Under the pieces are notes generated by a model. The model was given only the letters and a program-made list of their open reading frames with translations, made no database searches and had not been told where the DNA came from. The translations under genes were made by a program, and so were the position numbers. Positions 19,631 through 28,168 of a DNA stretch of 64,000 bases are shown here, piece by piece; position 1 is the first letter of the stretch; the number at the start of each line of letters is the position of its first letter. The stretch is from an uncultured Paracoccaceae bacterium (GTDB lineage: Bacteria > Pseudomonadota > Alphaproteobacteria > Rhodobacterales > Rhodobacteraceae), in the NCBI GenBank assembly GCA_943787785.1, contig CALSNT010000001.1, positions 377,423 to 441,422 of the forward strand. Direction: 5' to 3'.

Positions 19631-20302
19631 ATGGAAAAACGAGAAGTCTATCAGTTCAGAGAATTTTCGCCTGCATTTTCGAAGTCACGAAATCGCCTGA
19701 TTTATTTTTCGGCCGCTGGCTGCGTTTCTCTTCTTTTTCCACTTGCAAAGGAATCGACCTTATTTGGTCTGAGATTTGATAATCTAGACGCCGAAGGGCT
19801 GACATTCCTAATATTTGTTGTTTGCACAGTAATCGCCATTCTTGATTATATTCCACGCGCGGTCGAAGAGGTCGGCGCTCTAAGTGGTTTTGATCCAAGC
19901 ATCCACACACGGCTAGCAGAAAAGCACGACGAGTTTGAGATTGCCATATCAAGGCTGGGCGACCTCGAGCGAAAAATTGCACAGCTTCAGGAAAGCACTG
20001 AGCAGCGCTTAGAGGCACATGACGCGGCGGCATCAAAATATGCCGACATTGTTGATACTAAGGCGGTTTCTCAGGCGTTCAGAAACCTTTCTGCAGCGCG
20101 CGAGCGCCTGTTCAATATGACAGAAGAATTGCTCAATGAAATTCAGTACATCCGGCCCGAGTTCGATCGAGTAAAACCCGATTCTCTGTGGGTCGCACGA
20201 GCGAATCAAATTCGCGCATATATTGAGTTCCTGGGTGGACCAGCGATATTTATATCTTTTTGCGCTATTTATTTCGACGTTTTATACTTCCAGAAGCCCT
20301 AG
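19631..20302 (+). CDS. Membrane protein with coiled-coil segment, unrecognised
   Basis: 223 aa. Two hydrophobic segments near residues 24-42 and 57-75, then a long charged helical region (about 90-150: HDEFEIAISRLGDLERKIAQL, heptad-like), then a third hydrophobic segment near the C-terminus (about 200-220). Base composition is visibly richer in A+T than pccB just upstream, suggesting acquisition. There is no recognisable enzyme motif. It lies between pccB and the first IS1380-type element. The coiled coil suggests a membrane-anchored scaffold or sensor; no function can be assigned. Confidence 0.55.
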   Translation: MEKREVYQFREFSPAFSKSRNRLIYFSAAGCVSLLFPLAKESTLFGLRFDNLDAEGLTFLIFVVCTVIAILDYIPRAVEEVGALSGFDPSIHTRLAEKHDEFEIAISRLGDLERKIAQLQESTEQRLEAHDAAASKYADIVDTKAVSQAFRNLSAARERLFNMTEELLNEIQYIRPEFDRVKPDSLWVARANQIRAYIEFLGGPAIFISFCAIYFDVLYFQKP

Positions 20303-20324
20303 TGTGATTAGCCCGGACGCTAGT

Positions 20325-20394
20325 ATGACTAACCTGAACGAATGCATTTTCAATGGCGTCGCTCTAAAATCGAAACTTGGTTGTTTCTGTTCAG
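20325..20394 (+). pseudogene. 5' fragment of a small ORF split by IS1380 copy 1
   Basis: ATG 20325 opens a frame running into the left end of the IS. If the element and one TTCAG copy (20395-22067) are removed, the frame continues without a stop to TGA at 22145-22147, making a 49-residue product rich in cysteine. That TGA overlaps an ATG at 22144 by ATGA. I do not recognise the protein; the upstream frame is open further, so the true start is uncertain. It may be chance, but the open frame across the junction is suggestive. Confidence 0.3.
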
Positions 20395-22067
20395 CCGACA
20401 TTCCCCAAGTGGCCTGCCTTCTGACGTGAAGATCGCCTGACTGCGCCAACTGGTCAAGCGCTTTCCGCCCCGAGCGGGGTCTGTGGTCGCGCAAACGCCC
20501 GAAGTTGGGCGAATCGGCCCGTAAACCCGCAGCATCCCGGCCCGGCGGCGGTGTTTTTCAGCGCATCGGGCAGACTTGTCCTGCCGCTTTCGTTCAGTTT
20601 TGGCTTGGATCGCGGTCACGCGCATAGCGGTGGCGCTCGCAATCGTCGGATGGCGGCGAGGATGGCGCGCACCATCGGGCCGGTGACGGCCACCTCTGCC
20701 AGTTGGCAGGTGATGGCGCGGGCGTGGCGGACGACGCGGGCCCCGATCTTGATCAGTTTGAGTTGCAGGCTGGACAGCGACCATTGGGCCATTTCCTCGG
20801 GCAGTTCGATGCAGCGCAGGAAGGTGGCCAGGTTGTAGGCCAGTGCGTGCAATTGCAGCCGGACTTCGTTGTCGCGGAACTTCCTGCACGACAGCCGTGT
20901 CCAGTGGAAGGCGTATTTGCCCTCCTTGATATGCTGCTCGGCCGTGCCGCGCTGGTTGTAGAACCGAACCACCCAGTCCGGTTCCATCGGCAAGTTGGTG
21001 ACGATGAAACCGACGCGGGGAAACAGCTCGCCTGGGTGCCATTCGATCTTGGCAATGATGCGGCGCTCCTTGTCCCAAGACGCCGCCTGATACTCGAAGT
21101 CCTCGAAGAACCGCTTGACCTTGGTCAGCGACGGTCGCCCCACCGGCCGGGTCAGCCGATGGGCGATCTTCTCGCGCAGGACGTTGTTGGCGGGCAGCCG
21201 GATGGCGTAGAAATAGACCGCATCTTCCAGCCGCGCATAGATCGCGGGGATCGCATAGGCGGCGTCGGCACGAAAGAACCGCAGGATGTCACGTTTGGCA
21301 TACCGGGCGATCACCGGGTCGAGGACGTCCCGCCAGCCGTCGGCACTGTGGACGTTGCCATGGCGCAGGGCGCAGCGTTCCAGCATGCCGAACTGGTTGA
21401 ACAGGAAGTTCGGGTGATAACAGGTGCAGTCGAAATGCCCGTTCCAGGCGGACCCTTCCTGGTCGCCATGGGTCGGGCTGACCGAGCTGTCCATGTCCAG
21501 CACGATATACTTTAACCCGTTGCGGTCATGAAACCGGTCGATCCATTGCCCGTTCAGATCGGACAGCGCTTCACGGTTCTCGGACATGGCCAGCATCTCG
21601 GTCTCGAAACGCCCCATCTGCGAGGCTGAGGCCGCTTGCGCATCGACAGCCCGACCACCAACAACCTGACGCATCACGGGATCAAGCGCGAGACGGTCGG
21701 CATCGTTGACGTCCTCGTATCCGGCCAGCCGCCCGAACACTGACTGCCGGAACAGCCCGTCAAGCCGATGGACGGTGTTCTTGCCCGTGCGGTTGTCGCG
21801 CAGCGCCTCTGACGCAAGGCCAGACAGCCCAAGCGCGTCATCGAGCTCGCGCATCACCAGCAAACCGCCGTCCGAACTGATCTGCGCGCCCCGAAACTCC
21901 AGCCGCACCCGACGGTCAAAATCAACCCGATCACCCCGATCCAAACTTGCACCCTCCGGGTGATCCATAGAACACGCCCATAACAGCCAACAACACTATG
22001 ATTTATATAGAAAATAACGAGATCAGGACAGCGAAATCAAAGATTTACTTGGGGAATGCGGGTTCAG
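20390..22067 (-). mobile_element. IS1380-type insertion sequence, copy 1 (apparently intact)
   Basis: About 1.67 kb. Ends were set by comparing with the second copy at 42578-44261. The inner ends carry imperfect inverted repeats, CCGACATTCCCC on the left (20395-20406) against GGGGAATGCGGG on the right (22051-22062). TTCAG is present directly at both edges (20390-20394 and 22063-22067), as expected for a 5-bp target duplication. It encodes one transposase on the minus strand. The leftmost 307 bases are identical to the second copy, the rest is diverged. Confidence 0.85.
20616..21968 (-). CDS. IS1380-family transposase
   Basis: 450 aa, full-length DDE transposase. The N-terminal FRGAQISSDGGLLVMRELDD is typical of IS1380. 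Acidic catalytic candidates are in VLDMDSSVSPTHGDQEG and RFFRADAAYAIP, with the C-terminal part containing FYNQRGTAEQHIKEGKYA, where the glutamate completes the triad. No frameshift or internal stop, so this copy could be active. The gene sits inside the element at 20390-22067. Confidence 0.92.
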   Translation of the reverse strand: MDHPEGASLDRGDRVDFDRRVRLEFRGAQISSDGGLLVMRELDDALGLSGLASEALRDNRTGKNTVHRLDGLFRQSVFGRLAGYEDVNDADRLALDPVMRQVVGGRAVDAQAASASQMGRFETEMLAMSENREALSDLNGQWIDRFHDRNGLKYIVLDMDSSVSPTHGDQEGSAWNGHFDCTCYHPNFLFNQFGMLERCALRHGNVHSADGWRDVLDPVIARYAKRDILRFFRADAAYAIPAIYARLEDAVYFYAIRLPANNVLREKIAHRLTRPVGRPSLTKVKRFFEDFEYQAASWDKERRIIAKIEWHPGELFPRVGFIVTNLPMEPDWVVRFYNQRGTAEQHIKEGKYAFHWTRLSCRKFRDNEVRLQLHALAYNLATFLRCIELPEEMAQWSLSSLQLKLIKIGARVVRHARAITCQLAEVAVTGPMVRAILAAIRRLRAPPLCA

Positions 22068-22173
22068 ACGTATGTTCATTCAATATTGAATGTATCGATG
22101 AGCATTCTCTGCTACGATTGAAAACAAATTTCCAGTGTTTGCCATGAGAAAAGGAAGCTCTCTACCAGTGCAT

Positions 22174-22554
22174 ATGCGCAACGTTGTAACGCTGTTTCTC
22201 CTCTTCACCACCCCCGCCGTCGCCGAACCTCTCATCCTACCGTCCGGCAACGCTGCCGAGTTGATTGAGGCGATGTGGGACGACTCCGCCGGGGCCGGAA
22301 CCGATTTGCGGCTGCGCTTTCTCAGTCCGGACCTCGACCCCGATGCCCAGTTCGAAGATATCGAGATCGACCTCGCCGTCCTCTGCGACGCTATTGCCTT
22401 GCCGATTTTGGCTGAGACGGGGCGTCAGGTGGGGCAGATCGTGATATCGATCAGCGACCGCCCGGTGCCCTTCGGCAAGACCGACCCCAAGGCGACACAG
22501 CACTTCGACACGTTCCGACCCGACGCCGGGGCGTGTGTCTGGGACGGCCTCTGA
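22174..22554 (+). CDS. Small exported protein (DUF6497-like)
   Basis: 126 aa. MRNVVTLFLLFTTPAVA is a cleavable signal peptide, so ATG 22174 is preferred over in-frame ATG 22144 and GTG 22135. The mature part (LILPSGNAAELIEAMWDD, LRLRFLSPDL, ISISDRPVPFG, two cysteines) resembles a family of small periplasmic Rhodobacterales proteins; I believe this is DUF6497 but cannot verify it. The right end of IS1380 copy 1 lies 106 bases upstream, so its native promoter may have been displaced. Function unknown. Confidence 0.6.
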   Translation: MRNVVTLFLLFTTPAVAEPLILPSGNAAELIEAMWDDSAGAGTDLRLRFLSPDLDPDAQFEDIEIDLAVLCDAIALPILAETGRQVGQIVISISDRPVPFGKTDPKATQHFDTFRPDAGACVWDGL

Positions 22555-22780
22555 GCAGAACCACGACCGGACCGGCGAAACCCCGCCGAAACCCCACAAA
22601 ACTGGCCCAAAATGTGACTCCCAAAGCACAAAGCCCCAAAATTAAAGAAGCCTCTGTTATCCGGCGCGAAAATCACTAGAGTGCCCGCAGGTTTCCCACG
22701 GGGGCCTCAACAACTCGAGTGTGGGGGCGCGCCAGCCGACGATCGCGGTCAAGCGCCAACAGTTATTGAAGGAGAGACAG

Positions 22781-22921
22781 ATGTCGAAATTCGCAACGTT
22801 CCTGGCCATTGGTGCCGTCGCTTTAGTAGCAGCATGTGCCAAAGAAGAAGCCATGGAAGAAGAAATCATCATGGTTGAGCCCGAGCCCGTCACGGCCGAG
22901 CCTACCTACAACAAATACTGA
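22781..22921 (+). CDS. 46-aa acidic lipoprotein
   Basis: A strong GGAG at 22771-22774 precedes ATG 22781. MSKFATFLAIGAVALVAAC is a lipoprotein signal (lipobox VAAC); the mature peptide of about 28 residues is rich in Glu (KEEAMEEEIIMVEPEPV) and ends in YNKY. Such tiny acidic lipoproteins are common in Rhodobacteraceae near pcc genes. After the stop there is an imperfect stem (CGTTCATCGGAACG and a second GCGCC...GGGCGC type repeat at 22947-22970), possibly a terminator without a U-run. No function known. Confidence 0.6.
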   Translation: MSKFATFLAIGAVALVAACAKEEAMEEEIIMVEPEPVTAEPTYNKY

Positions 22922-22988
22922 TCGTTCATCGGAACGATTAGCTTGATCGAACGCGCCTTCGGGCGCGTTCGGCATTTCTGGGGACCTG

Positions 22989-23342
22989 ATGATTAAGCAT
23001 CGCGGCTTTCCTGGGCGATTGCCCGGCACCGATTTTCAATTCGTGATCCGCAGGCCAAACCCCAAGGGCGTCACGCCAATTACTGCACGTGAACGCTATG
23101 CCGACCGGCGCGCGCCCGACAAACGCGCCGACGCAGGGTTTCTCGCGGCTTTGTGGGAACACTTCGCGGACGAACCGTTCGAGCGCGGCAATCTGGACGC
23201 CGGTCGACTGTCCTGGCTATTTGGTCGCGAGGTTGTACCCGCTGAAGATCCGTTCGATCCCGCTAGCTACAGCGCCCTGCTAAGGATCGATGTGAGTGCC
23301 GCGCAATCGACATTCCCGGAGGTCTTCGAGGCATCTGACTAG
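22989..23342 (+). CDS. Conserved small protein, unrecognised
   Basis: 117 aa, no signal peptide or membrane segment, many charged residues (ERYADRRAPDKRADAGFLAALWEHF). ATG 22989 follows GGGGACCTG at 22980-22988, a usable ribosome binding site. Codon use and base composition match the neighbours, which supports a real gene. It lies in the small-gene cluster between pccB and pccA; I suspect it is a conserved member of that cluster in related species, but this is not checked. Function unknown. Confidence 0.5.
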   Translation: MIKHRGFPGRLPGTDFQFVIRRPNPKGVTPITARERYADRRAPDKRADAGFLAALWEHFADEPFERGNLDAGRLSWLFGREVVPAEDPFDPASYSALLRIDVSAAQSTFPEVFEASD

Positions 23343-23679
23343 GCAGCAATTCGCCTATAGGTTGCATGCGTCGGCGGTGAACGGCTGAGAATCCGTGCGC
23401 GCCCTCGATACTCTTCCAACCCCAAAGTCTTGGTATCATTCTCGATCACGAGGCGGCGTTGAAGGTGCCGTCCTCGTTGTCAATACCGTTACCCTTCCCC
23501 TTCTGGCGGTTCGACCTTCCCCGGGTCGGACCGCCGCTTTTTTATTGCCGAGGGCTTTCGGCGCCGGTTTGCGCAGTCCGCTGGACGTAAAATTACTCGC
23601 CTTCAATAATTTGCACTGGAACTTTTCGCCGCCTCAGGCGATTGTATGGACTGAGATGTGTTCCATAGGAGTTACAAAA
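23343..23679 (+). ncRNA. Gene-free interval with an internal terminator; possible small RNA
   Basis: No convincing protein is encoded here. A strong intrinsic terminator occupies 23505-23544, too far (over 160 bases) from the preceding stop at 23342 to be explained easily as its simple 3' end. This leaves room for an independently transcribed RNA of roughly 100-190 nt ending near 23544. A promoter could not be identified with confidence (TTGCAT near 23362 is a weak -35 candidate). The remainder up to 23679 contains the leader of the 69-aa lipoprotein. Confidence 0.25.
23505..23544 (+). terminator. Intrinsic terminator
   Basis: GGCGGTTCGACC (23505-23516) pairs with GGTCGGACCGCC (23524-23535) with one G-U pair and a short loop, followed by GCTTTTTTAT. 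Classic Rho-independent structure. Confidence 0.8.
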
Positions 23680-23889
23680 ATGAAGACGAAATTCTGGGCC
23701 GTGGCGATGATCGCCGTTCTGGGTGTCGCATCGTGCGGCGATACGCTGGGGCAGCAGTTGCTGACCGGTGGCGGTGTTGGTGGCGTTGCTGCCGCTGCAA
23801 CAGGCAACGACGTGGGCACAGGTATCGTCCTGGGCGCGGCCGCTGGCGCGGCATTCTGCCAGACCTATCCGAACGATCCGAAGTGCTAA
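23680..23889 (+). CDS. 69-aa glycine-rich lipoprotein
   Basis: ATAGGAG at 23665-23671 is an adequate ribosome binding site for ATG 23680. MKTKFWAVAMIAVLGVASC is a lipoprotein signal. The mature part is Gly/Ala-rich (LTGGGVGGVAAAATG, GIVLGAAAGAAFC) like the glycine-zipper segments of small outer-membrane lipoproteins, with a C-terminal cysteine pair (FCQTYPNDPKC) that could form a disulfide. It is followed by a terminator, so it ends its transcript. Function unknown. Confidence 0.65.
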   Translation: MKTKFWAVAMIAVLGVASCGDTLGQQLLTGGGVGGVAAAATGNDVGTGIVLGAAAGAAFCQTYPNDPKC

Positions 23890-23945
23890 GCACGTAAGAT
23901 TTTCAAGACGATATTGCACCGGGTCCCAACCCGGATGCGACGATG

Positions 23946-23980
23946 GGCCACCGCTGCAAATGCAGCGGTGGCCTTTTCTT
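23946..23980 (+). terminator. Intrinsic terminator before pccA
   Basis: Perfect 13-bp stem GGCCACCGCTGCA / TGCAGCGGTGGCC (23946-23958, 23961-23973) with a two-base loop, followed by TTTTCTTTT. It separates the small-lipoprotein gene from pccA, so pccA must have its own promoter in the short remaining leader or depend on read-through. Confidence 0.85.
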
Positions 23981-24026
23981 TTCGCGTGCAGCAAGCAAAA
24001 GTGGCAAAAACCTGCACGAGGGGCCG

Positions 24027-26027
24027 ATGTTCAAGAAGATTCTAATCGCCAACCGAGGCGAAATTGCCTGTCGTGTGATCAAATCCGCACGGCGAATGGG
24101 CATCGCGACAGTGGCGGTCTATTCTGATGCCGACCGAAATGCCTTGCATGTGAGGATGGCGGACGAGTCCGTGTGCATCGGCCCGGCGCCAGCCAATCAG
24201 TCCTACATCGTCATCGAAAACGTCTTACAGGCGATTCGCGAAACCGGGGCCGAAGCGGTCCATCCCGGCTATGGTTTTCTTTCTGAAAACAAAGCCTTCG
24301 CCGAGGCCCTGGCCAAAGAAGGTGTCGCGTTTATCGGCCCGCCGCCCGGTGCGATCGAAAAGATGGGCGACAAAATCACCTCGAAGAAGATAGCCGCCGA
24401 AGCCGGGGTTTCGACTGTACCCGGCCACATGGGTCTGATCGACGACGCGGATCATGCTGTAAAGATTGCCGATAATATCGGGTATCCGGTGATGATCAAA
24501 GCCAGCGCCGGTGGCGGTGGCAAAGGTATGCGGATCGCTTGGGATGAGGCAGGTGCGCGCGAGGGGTTTCAAAGCTCGAAGAATGAAGCCGCCGCAAGTT
24601 TTGGTGACGATCGGATTTTTATCGAAAAATTTGTGATCCAGCCACGCCACATCGAAATCCAGGTGCTGGCCGACAGCCATGGCACCACGCTTTATCTGGG
24701 AGAGCGCGAGTGCTCGATCCAGCGCCGGAATCAAAAAGTCATCGAAGAAGCGCCGAGCCCGTTTCTGGATGCCGCCACCCGTAAGAATATGGGCGAACAG
24801 GCCTGCGCGCTGGCCGCTGCCGTCGGCTATACCAGCGCCGGGACAGTCGAGTTCATCGTCGATGGAGACCGTAACTTCTACTTCCTCGAGATGAACACCC
24901 GATTGCAGGTCGAACACCCGGTGACCGAGCTGATTACCGGCGTCGATCTGGTCGAACAGATGATCAACGTCGCTGCTGGCAAGAAATTGCCGATGGCGCA
25001 GAAGGATATCAAGTTGAACGGCTGGGCGATGGAAAGCCGACTTTACGCCGAGGATCCCTATCGCAACTTCCTGCCCTCGACTGGCCGGCTGACCCGCTAT
25101 CGCCCGCCTGCTGAAGTCGCCGAAAAGGCCCAAGCCGTGCGCAATGACACCGGCGTTTACGAAGGCGGCGAGATTTCTATCTACTACGACCCGATGATCG
25201 CCAAGCTTTGCACCTGGGCCCCCGACCGACCGGCGGCGATTGCGGGAATGCGGGACGCTTTGGACGGGTTCGAGGTTGAGGGCATCGGTCACAACCTGCC
25301 GTTCCTTGCCGCTGTGATGGAACATCCCAAGTTTACCTCGGGCGACATCACCACTGCTTTTATCGAAGAGGAATACCCCGACGGCTTCACCGGCGTCACG
25401 CCCGATGAAGACACGTTGCAGCGGTTGGCTGCCGTCGCGGCGCACGTCAAAATGCACAAGGAAGCGCGCGAGGCGCAGGTCTCGGGCGCAATGGCCAACC
25501 ACAAGCGCCGGATTGCACCGGATTGGGTCGTCGCGTTGGGGCGACAGACTTTCCCCGTGCATGTCGACGAAAACGGCGACGGGACGGAAGTTCGCTTCGA
25601 AGATGACGGCAGCCTGAGCGTGCGGTCAGACTGGACCCTTGGGGACCGCTTGTTTCAGGGCGACGTCGGCGGGGTGTTCATGATCGTGAAGGTCGATTTC
25701 ATTCGTGGTGGCGCGCGCCTGCGCTATCGCGGGGCCGACCTGAAGGCCGTTGTGCGCACTCCGCGTCAGGCGGAATTGGCCGCGTTGATGCCGGAAAAAG
25801 CGCCGCCCGATACCTCGAAATACCTGCTATGCCCGATGCCCGGCCTACTCGTTTCGGTCGCCGTGAAGGCAGGCGATACCGTTGAGGAGGGGCAGCCGCT
25901 GGCGACGGTCGAGGCGATGAAGATGGAGAACATCCTGCGCGCCGAAAGGCGAGGCGTCGTCGCCAAGGTTAACGCAGCCCCCGGAGACAGCCTGGCCGTG
26001 GACGAGGCGATTCTGGAGTTCGAGTGA
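24027..26027 (+). CDS. pccA: Propionyl-CoA carboxylase, alpha (biotin) subunit
   Basis: 666 aa. It carboxylates its own biotin with ATP and bicarbonate. Domains in order: biotin carboxylase N-terminal region (KKILIANRGEIACRVIKSAR), ATP-grasp with KASAGGGGKGMRIA, the EMNTRLQVEHPVTE loop, biotin carboxylase C-terminal domain, a BT linker domain, and the biotinyl domain with VEAMKMEN near residue 633. ATG 24027 with GAGGGG upstream is the family start. It works with pccB upstream. The downstream membrane protein overlaps it by four bases. Confidence 0.95.
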   Translation: MFKKILIANRGEIACRVIKSARRMGIATVAVYSDADRNALHVRMADESVCIGPAPANQSYIVIENVLQAIRETGAEAVHPGYGFLSENKAFAEALAKEGVAFIGPPPGAIEKMGDKITSKKIAAEAGVSTVPGHMGLIDDADHAVKIADNIGYPVMIKASAGGGGKGMRIAWDEAGAREGFQSSKNEAAASFGDDRIFIEKFVIQPRHIEIQVLADSHGTTLYLGERECSIQRRNQKVIEEAPSPFLDAATRKNMGEQACALAAAVGYTSAGTVEFIVDGDRNFYFLEMNTRLQVEHPVTELITGVDLVEQMINVAAGKKLPMAQKDIKLNGWAMESRLYAEDPYRNFLPSTGRLTRYRPPAEVAEKAQAVRNDTGVYEGGEISIYYDPMIAKLCTWAPDRPAAIAGMRDALDGFEVEGIGHNLPFLAAVMEHPKFTSGDITTAFIEEEYPDGFTGVTPDEDTLQRLAAVAAHVKMHKEAREAQVSGAMANHKRRIAPDWVVALGRQTFPVHVDENGDGTEVRFEDDGSLSVRSDWTLGDRLFQGDVGGVFMIVKVDFIRGGARLRYRGADLKAVVRTPRQAELAALMPEKAPPDTSKYLLCPMPGLLVSVAVKAGDTVEEGQPLATVEAMKMENILRAERRGVVAKVNAAPGDSLAVDEAILEFE

Positions 26028-27583
26028 TCGCGACCAATCTACAGGAGCGTCTTGGTGTCTTCGCCATCGCGGGTGCATTGGTTGCCTATGGCGGGTTGAT
26101 GATCGCCGCATTGGCGCGCTCGGGCTGGAATTTCGAATACCCGCTGGACGACGTCTATATTCACCTCGCCATGGCCTCCGAAATCGCGCGCGGTCGCTAT
26201 GGTGTGAACGGCGGCGAGGTCGCATCGGCATCGTCTTCGGCTCTGTACCCATTGCTGCTAACGCCTTTTCCAGACAGTGAATTTCAACGCTGGCTGCCAT
26301 TGGCGTGGAACGTCCTTGGCTTATGCCTAGGAGCTTGGCTGTGGGGCCGCGCGCTGGGATGGGCGGGGTATCGGGGTGCGCTGGGGTTTGGTCTGGCGTT
26401 CCTTGGGGCACTGGTAGTCGGCGCGCATTCCACTGCGTTTACTGGCATGGAACATGCACTGCACGGGGCGGCAAGCATCGCCATGATCTATGGTCTCGCG
26501 CGCACGCTCAGTGACGGGCGCGGTGCAGGCCTACTGCTGGCGGGAATGTTCTTTGCCCCACTGCTGCGGTTCGAGGGATTGGCGTTGGTCGTCCTCAGCA
26601 TCAGCGTTCTGGCCCTGACGGGACATCGGCGATTGGCGGGGATCAGCGCGGCCTTGGGCTTGATCCCGATTGCCCTGTTCATGGGATACTTGGTCTCGCT
26701 GGGCCTTGATCCACTGCCGAACTCGGTGCAGGCCAAACTGGTCAGCGATGGCGAAGAGAACATCAGCCGGCTGAACCGCGTGCTCGGCACATTTCAAATC
26801 AACATCGCTAAACCCGGAGGGATGGCGATTCTGGCGCTTGTGATCGCGGCCATGGCGATGCGGGTGCTGGACGCGGGGCTGCGCCAGTCGCGTCTTGGTT
26901 GGATGGCCATGGTGATCGCCGGTGCCGGCCTGGGCCATCTACTTTTCGCGCAGGTCGGTTGGATGGAACGATATGAGCACTACGCGATTGCCTCACTTGG
27001 CCTTGGCGTTCTTATCCTTGCCGCACGGGTGACGGAACGGCGCGGGATTGCGATCGGAATCGCTGTCGCGGCCCTGCTTCCCGCGGCCTGGAACTACGTG
27101 CCGCGTACAATCAACGAGTATCCGTGGAATATCCGCGCGCAGCACCTTCAGCAGGCGCAGATGCGCAGATTTGCGCATGAACATCTGCAACAACCAATCG
27201 CGGTGAATGACCTCGGCCTCGCCGTTTGGGCCAACCCGGACTACGTGCTGGACCTCTACGGTCTCGCCAATAATGAGGCTCGCCGCCTGCGCATCTTCGC
27301 GCCCACGCCGGGTTGGGCAGGCCCGCTGGTCGCGCGCCACGGCGTGTCTGTCATCATGATTTACGACAGTTTCATCGAGGCAGGGATCTCGCCGGATTGG
27401 GAACCGCTTGGAAAACTGGTAATGCTGCGGGCCGCCGGATATGTCGGTAATGCTGAAGTCAATTTCTATGCTGCGACGTCTGAGGATGTCGTCTCGGCGC
27501 GCGCAGCACTTGACGACTGGGTGCCCGGATTGCCGCCAGATGCGTGTTTCGTATTCTCGGGTGCCAGCGCCTGCGCGCGTTAA
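26024..27583 (+). CDS. Multi-pass membrane protein, GT-C glycosyltransferase-like
   Basis: 519 aa with about ten hydrophobic segments and a soluble C-terminal domain (about 370-519). After the first helix comes YPLDDVYIHLAMASEIARG; a DD/DxD motif in the first periplasmic loop is the hallmark of GT-C fold enzymes that use polyprenyl-linked sugars. GTG 26024 overlaps the pccA stop (GTGA), so translation is coupled to pccA although a functional link to propionate use is not obvious. Assignment to GT-C is by topology and motif only; substrate unknown. Confidence 0.6.
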   Translation: MIATNLQERLGVFAIAGALVAYGGLMIAALARSGWNFEYPLDDVYIHLAMASEIARGRYGVNGGEVASASSSALYPLLLTPFPDSEFQRWLPLAWNVLGLCLGAWLWGRALGWAGYRGALGFGLAFLGALVVGAHSTAFTGMEHALHGAASIAMIYGLARTLSDGRGAGLLLAGMFFAPLLRFEGLALVVLSISVLALTGHRRLAGISAALGLIPIALFMGYLVSLGLDPLPNSVQAKLVSDGEENISRLNRVLGTFQINIAKPGGMAILALVIAAMAMRVLDAGLRQSRLGWMAMVIAGAGLGHLLFAQVGWMERYEHYAIASLGLGVLILAARVTERRGIAIGIAVAALLPAAWNYVPRTINEYPWNIRAQHLQQAQMRRFAHEHLQQPIAVNDLGLAVWANPDYVLDLYGLANNEARRLRIFAPTPGWAGPLVARHGVSVIMIYDSFIEAGISPDWEPLGKLVMLRAAGYVGNAEVNFYAATSEDVVSARAALDDWVPGLPPDACFVFSGASACAR

Positions 27584-27586
27584 GGC

Positions 27587-28060
27587 CTATTCCGCCAGCA
27601 TCAGCCGATCGCGCACTTCCTGCTGACGTTCCGGAGTTTTGTCGATTACGCGCGTCAGCTCTCGGACATCCCACGGGGCAGGCTTTCGTAGTTTCACGCC
27701 GCCGTCCTTGCCGATCAGCACCAGCATGAAGCCGCGCGGGCGCAGTTCGGTCCGAAGCGCTGATTTTGCATCCGGATTCGTGTCGGTGATGACGACAACA
27801 TCGCGGTCCGCCAGTTCACCAACCCTGGAGGACAACAGCTCAAGTTGCTGAATAAAGCGCGGATCGGCAGGTGAACCGGCGAATACGACCACCGGGCGGG
27901 CAATCCATTTGAAGGCCTCCAACTCAACCTCGGAAGCGTCCAGCACGATTGTACGGTCGCCCTGCCAGATTGCCACGGGCGTTTCAGGCTCAGCCTCCCC
28001 CACCGCCAAGGCGGGTCCGCAAAGAATGATAGCGAAAACAAGCGCGAGAGTCGTTTTCAT
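27587..28060 (-). CDS. DUF4174-domain exported protein
   Basis: 157 aa. MKTTLALVFAIILCGPALA is a signal peptide; ATG 28060 is chosen over an in-frame ATG at 28099 because of it. The mature domain (FKWIARPVVVFAGSPADPRF, VVVITDTNP, RGFMLVLIGKDGGVKLRKPAPW) matches DUF4174, a thioredoxin-like fold lacking the CxxC. It probably acts in the periplasm; function unknown. Convergent with the upstream membrane protein (3-base gap) and divergent from the mutase gene. Confidence 0.75.
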   Translation of the reverse strand: MKTTLALVFAIILCGPALAVGEAEPETPVAIWQGDRTIVLDASEVELEAFKWIARPVVVFAGSPADPRFIQQLELLSSRVGELADRDVVVITDTNPDAKSALRTELRPRGFMLVLIGKDGGVKLRKPAPWDVRELTRVIDKTPERQQEVRDRLMLAE

Positions 28061-28168
28061 CGGTCCTCCAGTCTGACAGAATATAGGGCGTGGTTCCACG
28101 AATACGAAGGGGCCAATTGCTTCTGGTCACAGCGATGTCACCCGTAGCGACCGGCAAGGGGCTGAACA

